Below are positions 57,387 to 64,000 of a stretch of DNA of 64,000 bases, piece after piece. The stretch is from Brachionus plicatilis (lineage: Eukaryota; Rotifera; Eurotatoria; Ploima; Brachionidae): NCBI GenBank assembly GCA_010279815.1, contig QEOQ01000508.1:5604367-5668366 (forward strand), read 5' to 3'. Numbering within the stretch: the stretch's first letter is position 1; the number at the start of each line of letters is the position of its first letter. Position numbers and translations under genes: made by a program. Below the pieces are notes generated by a model. It made no database searches. It was not told the DNA's origin and worked only from the letters and a program-made list of their open reading frames with translations.

Positions 57387-57650
57387 AATTGCCGTTAATA
57401 AAATCTCAAATTAAATTCTCATCTTCACTGTAAGAACCGTCCAATTCACTATCATTTGAATTTTTTGGAGTTTAATGAAAATTGCCGTTAATAAAATCTC
57501 AAATTAATTTCTCATCTTCACTGTAGGAATCGTCCAATTCACTATCATTTGAATTTTTTGGAGTTTAATGAAAATTGCCGTTAATAAAATCTCAAATTAA
57601 TTTCTCATCTTCACTGTAAGAACCGTCCAATTCACTATCATTTGAATTTT
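57387..57650. repeat. 93-bp tandem repeat, about 3 copies
   Basis: Units begin at 57387, 57480 and 57573 with AATTGCCGTTAATAAAATCT and contain TCATCTTCACTGTA. The spacing of 93 bp is a multiple of three. On the minus strand each unit reads TPKNSNDSELDGSYSEDE followed by a stop. The 11-mer TCATCTTCACT is shared with the 88-bp satellite. Confidence 0.92.
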
Positions 57651-58902
57651 TGGAATTATTAATTTATTAATTTCTTGGTTCAAAAGTTTTAATTTTTTTT
57701 CGTTTTGTTGTCTTAAGTTTAAATTTTTAGTTATAACTGTTTTTATTCTCTTTTTCTTTTTGAAAATTGATCGTGGTATTGAATTTTAAATATAAACCGT
57801 TAAATATTTTAGCTTTTTTTTATTGCTTTTTAGAACGCAACAAGTTTTCAAAATTTTCAACCATTGCTTATTTTTGAAACCAAACTCTAATTAGTTTAGA
57901 ATTTCGTCTAAATGGTAAAGAATTTCGTATTCAAAAGGCTTTTATTCAAACCTTTTATCTGGTACTGACAAAATGAACTAAACTTTTAGTTGCAAATTTT
58001 TTAACTTATATTTTTTGTATACCTTTATATTTGATATCTTCACACTTGTATATTTAATATTTAAAAATTAGTTTTAGTTTATATACTCAAAGAATTTTTT
58101 CTAAAATTTTACAATCAAATCAATCTTAAATACCCTTTGATCTAATAATTTCATCAAAATAATTATTATAAATATTTAAGCTCATTTACTTATTAATTTG
58201 TCTTGAGACAATGTGTTTATTTAGATGAGATGTTTTTCTATTGTACAAAAAATATAATTTTGTGAAATAAATTAAAAATTTTAATTTTTTTTTAATTTCA
58301 ATGGATATTAGATTTAAATAATAAGATTTTCAAATAATTAAAAAAAATATTCTTATTAACTTAATAATTAAGAACGCTTACTTTCGTTTTCTTTCAACAA
58401 ATAATAATTTAAATATGTTTCATTTAAAGTTCTCTTAAATTATTCATCAACTTTAGCAAATAAAATTATTGATTAGTTTGGGAAAAAATTTTAATAAGAG
58501 AATGTATGGATTTTCAACAGCTCAAGAAAAAAACTTTTTAAAAAAGTGACAATTCAAATGAAGTTGTTTCCGTTTTGAATTTTTTTTTGTGCTGTATTAG
58601 CTTAAGCTAATTAATCAAACAATTCAAAAATTTAAAAAATTGCGTGCTGCCTTGTTTCTACTTGAAATCTTAAATGATTAATGGATCAGTGAGCTTCTTC
58701 TTTTGCTTATTGTAGTTATGACTACTAGTTCTCTGTGCTTTTCGAGTAGTTTTAAATTTCCCACCAAATAAATTTCCATTTACCTCTATTTCCTACCAAA
58801 AATCTTTTTTACATAAAGACTGTTTATATCGTTTTTTTTGCTAAAATCCGACTTAAATATTGGTTAAATTTTATTTTTCTCAAGTTTCAAAAAATCAATG
58901 TA
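57651..58902. other. spacer upstream of the coiled-coil gene
   Basis: The minus strand at about 57660-57730 reads NLRQQNEKKLKLLNQEINKL, coiled-coil-like and similar in style to the stretch next to the 88-bp satellite. The rest is AT-rich, including the promoter of the next gene. Confidence 0.4.
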
Positions 58903-61900
58903 ATGATGTTCGAATATGAAAATCGTTTCATGTCTAGGTCGAATTCAATAAGCGAAACCAAAGAACCTTACGAATTGATTATAGACAAAAATTTGCGCTC
59001 CAGAGCCAAGAGAGTTCAGGATGATACCAGAGAAGAGCTCGGAAAAGTTCTTCAACGAGTTGAAAATGTAAATTTATTTTTAATTTTAGAAAATTAATAA
59101 TTTATTTTCCAAGACCTTGCATGATTACGAAAGATCTGCTCATAAGCCATTCGAAAAACTGAACAACTCTAACATAGAATTCTTGGTCGATATCGTAAGA
59201 TAACCAAAAATATTTGATAATTTTTTTAGCTTTTCAAAACTAGAATGAGCTTCAAGAATTGTTAAATGACAAAATAGCCAAATTTAAGGTTGTTTTTTTT
59301 TAAATCTTTTTCTCAAAAACTAATAATTTATTAAAGTATAAGCAACGAATTACAGTTTTCATTGTGGGGCAAACCGAAGCCATTGAAAGAAAAAATATTC
59401 TCTTGGAACAATTAAATAATGTATTGTAGATTTAATATATTTTTGAATAACTTTTTTAATTTTTTTCCCAGTTTTTTAATGATCAACAGCAAATATTTGA
59501 TCCTAAAGAACTGAACATCACCGAGTTTGATTTTGATCTGGAAGGAGTAAAAGATGACTTTGAGGATACAGTGGAAACTGCTCGAATAATGGGAGACCGT
59601 TTAGAAGAGTTAAACGAAAGCATCATTCAGTATTTAATTGCTAGCACTAGTCCAAAACAAGCCAGGTAAGATCTTTTAGTAAGAAAAAAATGCTTCTGAC
59701 TTACGATTTAAGGGCATTGATTGAGAGAACTCGTAAAAAATTGGAAAAAGCACTCAAAGACGCCAAAGATGAGATATCAACATTGTCAGAAAGATTAAAT
59801 ATTTCCCAAGCTGAAGTAAATATCAGAGATGATAAAATTAAAGGACTGATTAAACAGCTCGAAATAAAATCAAATGAATTGAAAAGTTTATCTCAAAAAC
59901 CTAAAATAAATGCAGATGATTCTAGACAAGAAATTAGCAATGAGCAATTGAATGAAAAAAATAAAGAAATAAATTTATTGCGAGTCAAATTGAGAAAGTC
60001 AGAGCAGGAAATAAAAGTTTTAAATCGAAAATTGGCAAAGTCTGGCATTGAAATTCATGACCTCGCCGATGAGTTTAAAGACATAAGTGAGGAAGAGAAA
60101 AAAGAGGAAGAAAAAAATGATGAATCAAGCGACCAAATTACTGAATCTAGCCAGCTAATGAATATTGACCAGAATGATAGTAGCAATGAATTTAGAATAA
60201 ATGAATTTGAGATTAAAGAAATAGATGTGCTCAAATACAAATATGAACAAGATATAACCAACTTGAAGAAGGAATACGAAATTCAAATTGAACAATTATT
60301 AAATAAGGTATTTTTTTCTTTTTCAAAATTTTTATAAGATGCTTCAGAAAGTGTTGAAATTGAGCATATTTTTGTTCATTATTTTAAAATTTAGATAAAA
60401 AAATAATTTTTAACAAAATTTAAGCAACAAGAAAATAATAACTTAACTATCAGTTTTAAAAGTTTATTTAATTCCTCATTTGAATTTATAAAATGGCTAA
60501 AATTCTAATTCAAATCATTTAAAATTTTAAACATAATTTTAAACATATTTATTTAGAAATAAATTTAAACAATAAATTAAATAATTGTTTAAAGTTGGTT
60601 CAGAAATTGATCTTTTAAGTTTGAATAGAGTAGTAGATCATTAATAACCATTAGACAATGAATTAAAGATTTTTTATAGAATCAAAATTTACTTAAAACT
60701 TAACGATACTCACGCCTCTGCATTTTACCACAATATTTTAAGATATTAGCTCAAAAAATAATCAATAAAGAAGCAGACTCCTATTTTATTTTTATATTAT
60801 AAAAGAAATAAATTCAAATCGTAGTCTAAACATTACGGAAAAAGAAATAAAAATATTATTTGTGGATTTGTGAAGTTCAGTACAAAAGAACAGAACAAAA
60901 TGATAAAAAATTGAATAATTTTTTGATAATAGTTTAAAATTAGTTCCGTAAATGCAACATGTTGCAAAATTCAAAGAAACATCAACTGTCAAAGTCTGCT
61001 AATAATGTGCAAAATCTCTGCAAAATGCACTGCGCTTGAACACATTGAAATCTAATATCTGCAAAATTTGTAAAGTCTTGCAGACCTTGATAACTGATGC
61101 AAATTTGAACGTTGCACAATGTCGTAATCACGAAACTAATTTTTAACTTATAAAAAAAGTTTTACAATTTTTAATTATTTGTTTCTATTCTTTTTATCTT
61201 TTTTTTACTGAATTTCACAAAACCTTATTTGGAATCCTCTAAGAAAAAATCCTTTTTATTTTTGGAAGGCAAACAAAGAAAAATGTAAAATTTTTTTTTC
61301 GTTAAAAAAATTTATTTAATATTTAATTTTCGACAAATTTTTAATCGAAATCAAATTAGTATATATTTTTTTTATTTAAATTTTTAAATCAGTAAAATTT
61401 TTTGTTCAAATTCCAATTGTATTTTTTTTATTCGATCGTTTATTCAATTATCTTAAAAATTTAAATTTTATTTGAAAAGATTACTAAATATCAATTAAAA
61501 AAATATTTAAATACTAAATCGATTTTCAACACTAGCTCTAGATCATTTAAAAATACCAAAATATTTCTACCTCAAGTTAAATCTATCAATTTCTAAAAAA
61601 AAATGAATTCTTTTTTAAAATTTTTATGACGGCAATAACACTTTTAAATTATAACTTTCACTATTTCATGATTTTTGCAATTATCTCAAAGTACGGACAG
61701 CCAATTTATTTTCTGTTTCAAAATACATTCATATCATTATTTTTCTGTACGCGTGTTATATTTGATTGTTACCAAGGATGCAGTTAAAAAAAAATTTTTC
61801 TCAAAATTTTGAAAAATCTTCATATTTTGAATCTAACAAAAAAAAACAAATAAATCTAAACTTAAATTTTTCTGTTGAAAATAAATTGATCTTTGAACCA

Positions 61901-63761
61901 GAAACTAACTAATAGAAAACCTTTATGCAGAAAATTTCAATTATTTTTGAATCATGGGTCAAATGATTTTTCTAATAAAATTAAATTTAATCTAAAAAAT
62001 ATAATCGTGCTAAATATAACGATAACTAAACATTATTAACTTATATTGCTAACTTACATTCATGAAAGTCTTGTCAACAAACATAACAATCTCCATCACT
62101 TCTCAATGACGATAATCAAAAAATAAACATTTACGTTTCTTAAATTCAATATAGATGCTTAAAAATATTCAAATAGAAAATTTAGTTTAAAATAAATATC
62201 TTATTTAACTATGTTTTATTAATTTTGAGAAAAATTCAATTAAGATTGAGTCAAATTTAAATAAAATCCATTTTAATAATTTTTGATGCCAGCATATGCC
62301 GACAAATTTTGTAGTTTATGATACATTTAAATTTGCATTGAAAATTGTCTTGTTAATCTATTTTTTTCTTATTTCTAGGATTTTTTATTTCTTTTTTCTT
62401 AGGTCTTTTATAAATATTTCTCTTTTGAGCATTTATTATTATATTAGTTATATTTGAGAAAATTTTATCAAATACGTTTTTAAGCCTTAAATTTTTGAAA
62501 TATTTTTCAGAGTGTTCAGTAAAATGTAATGTCCTCAGTTTTTTTATAATAAATTTATGCTGGTGAAATTATTATATTTGCTGAAAACATTTTTTCACTT
62601 ATTAAAGAAAAATTAAGATTATATTAAAGATTATATTAAAAATTTAAATTTTCAAAAAGGATATGAGTGGAATTCAACTGAAAAATAAGTGAATAAGTCC
62701 ATGTTACTTTGCTCCAATCTAAATAGTTCAACAACCTTGTTGATGGTCAAATTATTCCTAGCATCTGGTTTTATGCGAGAGTGCCAGGACTCAACGTTAT
62801 TGTTGGTTCTAGGTAAATCGAGTTTAACACAAAACTCGATTTACCTAGAACTAAATTAAAATTTTATATTAATTAAATACAAATATTACAACTTTATTAG
62901 AGATTAATAGACAATATTTCAAATTATTATTTTCGAGATTTTTCAAATTATAATTTTCGAGATTTAACTTGTCGAGATTTTTTTTTCGATGTTTTTTTAT
63001 TTTTATGACATTCGCGATTTTCACTTTTCGAGATTTTCACCTTTCGAGATTTTTTTTTTTCGATATTATGTCACACGTCCGAAAATAATGCTAGAAAAAA
63101 AATTTAGGCCTGATTTTGATCATAACAATATATAAAATTAGAGAAAATTTTTTTTCATAATTTCTGACCAGAAATTTTAATTTCGTAAAAGATTTTTTTT
63201 CTAAGAATTCAAAAAAGAATAAATTGTTATAAATATATATATTTAAAATAAGGAAAAAAATTTAAAAAATCGCTTGTTTTTGGAGACTTAATAATAAAAA
63301 ATTAAAACTAAAGCCATTTTTATTTGAATATAATTTTTCATTTGTAAATAAGATGATTATTAATGATATATTATTCTTATTTATTTGAAAAAAAATTTGT
63401 TAAAGATTCCAGGAGATCAAAAAGTTTTTGCTGAGCTAAAATTAACAAAAAATTCGAATAAGAAAATTCTTACATCAAGACAATTGATCATAAATAAAAA
63501 ATTATTTGACATTAATTAACTTGTTTACTTGCATATTCTAAATAATATTCAATTTAAAAATTTTGTTCTCTTTTTACATTTTTAATGAAATGTAAATATA
63601 TTTAATATAACTTTAGTTTATTATTTTATTTTTTTACAATGACATAAACTTATTTTATTTTTTAGATAAAAGAAACGGATGCCGAATTAACAAAGGTAAG
63701 AAATTATAAAATTAAAAACTAAAAATTACTATTTTTTTTAAAGTTTAAAAAGAAGACCAAA
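58903..63761 (+). CDS. coiled-coil protein, 5' part (at least 6 exons, runs off the window)
   Basis: Exons 58903-59067, 59114-59194, 59244-59288, 59337-59420, 59472-59665 and 59713-60307 join in frame for 388 residues. The protein is acidic and helical. A first part (LRSRAKRVQDDTREELGKVL.. and an ERKNILLEQLNN segment) is followed by a long coiled coil (KLEKALKDAKDEISTLSERL onwards, about residues 195-310) and an acidic linker. Two further small exons, 63666-63695 (encoding IKETDAELTK) and perhaps 63744-63761, follow a 3.4-kb intron and keep phase, so the gene probably continues past 64000. I do not recognise the family; cytoskeletal or ciliary coiled-coil proteins are possible. If the intron is not spliced the frame stops at 60337. 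The first six exons are well supported, the last two weakly. Confidence 0.7.
60936..61144. mobile_element. 209-bp MITE related to the TIR element at 2756
   Basis: Ends AAAATTAGTTCCGTAAATGC and, inverted, AAAATTAGTTTCGTGATTAC, followed by matching CATCAACTGTCAAAGTCTGC and CATCAGTTATCAAGGTCTGC blocks. The same blocks form the TIRs of the element at 2756-3528. It has no coding capacity. Confidence 0.85.
62657..62813 (-). pseudogene. MULE transposase C-terminal fragment
   Basis: The minus strand reads PRTNNNVESWHSRIKPDARN, then LTINKVVELFRLEQSNMDLF, to a TGA. The RTNN.VE.WH motif and the following NK.VEL.RLEQ are typical of MULE transposase C-termini. It joins directly to a 46-bp hairpin at its upstream end. 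Confidence 0.7.
62806..62851. other. perfect hairpin, 20-bp arms, 6-bp loop
   Basis: GTTCTAGGTAAATCGAGTTT at 62806-62825 is exactly reversed and complemented at 62832-62851. The left arm includes the end of the MULE coding fragment. Confidence 0.95.
62931..63066. repeat. cluster of TTTCGAGATT motifs
   Basis: Six or seven copies of TTCGAGATTT or close variants (GTCGAGATTT, TTCGCGATTT, TTCGATATTA) at irregular 14-30-bp spacing. It could be the subterminal region of an unrecognised transposon. Confidence 0.7.
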
Positions 63762-64000
63762 GTAAGCTATTAAAATTAAAATTATTGCACATTTAGTAAC
63801 ATTGAGTTTGTTGAAGCAAAAAAATAATTTTATTTTTGAAGAGCTCTTATGATTTGGCGGTGACAATTTTATAAATATAAAGTTACAATTTAATTATGTT
63901 TTCTTCTTCCGACAAAATTCCAATATTTCGTCAAACAATTTAAATATTTAACAACTTTAAATAATGCTTCTAAAAAGAGTTTTAAATTATTTATTCAAAA

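Larger units (their letters stand above)
60308..63665. other. 3.4-kb putative intron holding transposon debris
   Basis: By far the longest intron in the window, if real. It contains the short TIR element (60936-61144), a MULE fragment (62657-62813), a 20-bp-arm hairpin and a TTTCGAGATT repeat cluster. An alternative is that the coiled-coil gene ends near 60337 and this is intergenic. Confidence 0.5.

Noticed and set aside
60792..60992. 66-codon minus frame
   Set aside because: It covers one end of the MITE and is AT-driven.

Overview
The window is nuclear DNA of an invertebrate animal. It is very AT-rich, its coding exons are cut by introns mostly of 45-60 bp, and it carries metazoan genes (NDUFA10, UROC1, SAE1, GPATCH2, SLC16 transporters, secreted haem peroxidases). 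I favour a monogonont rotifer such as Brachionus, from base composition and intron size only; this is inference. Gene models below were built by hand: each intron was placed on GT..AG borders, and every complete model keeps frame from ATG to stop.

Left part (1-9.6 kb): a possible tiny membrane protein (-) at the edge, a membrane protein with a GNAT/NAT8-like layout (+), an unknown 165-aa protein (+), a GPATCH2 homologue (+, four exons) and a P-loop nucleoside-kinase-like gene (+). Between them lie a decayed IS630/Tc1-like element with long terminal inverted repeats and a Mutator-like (MULE) relic with a 9-bp target duplication.

Middle (12-25.5 kb): proteasome ATPase Rpt3 (PSMC4) and adenylosuccinate synthetase (both +), then a LINE 3' end, a small TIR element, a hAT element with its transposase C-terminus nested in an acidic transposase-like relic, then urocanase (UROC1, 8 exons) and complex I NDUFA10 (6 exons), both on the minus strand and only 289 bp apart.

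Right part (30-64 kb): two SLC16 (monocarboxylate-transporter-like) paralogues and two secreted haem peroxidase paralogues, in the order SLC16-A(+), peroxidase-A(+), MSRB(-), SLC16-B(-), then SAE1(+), an AGC kinase with a PKA-type tail and a repetitive N-terminal extension (+), ETFA(+), peroxidase-B(+), and the first part of a coiled-coil gene (+) running off the right edge. The spaces are rich in foldback and satellite DNA: a 0.8-kb palindrome made of 30-bp repeats, two other foldbacks, 88-bp and 93-bp satellites on either side of peroxidase-B, and a GC-rich perfect hairpin.

Most genes are housekeeping and do not form one pathway. PSMC4/ADSS, UROC1/NDUFA10 and peroxidase-A/MSRB are merely close. 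The SLC16/peroxidase cluster looks like local duplication. No intact transposon was seen: MULE, hAT, IS630/Tc1-like, pogo-like and LINE remains are all broken.
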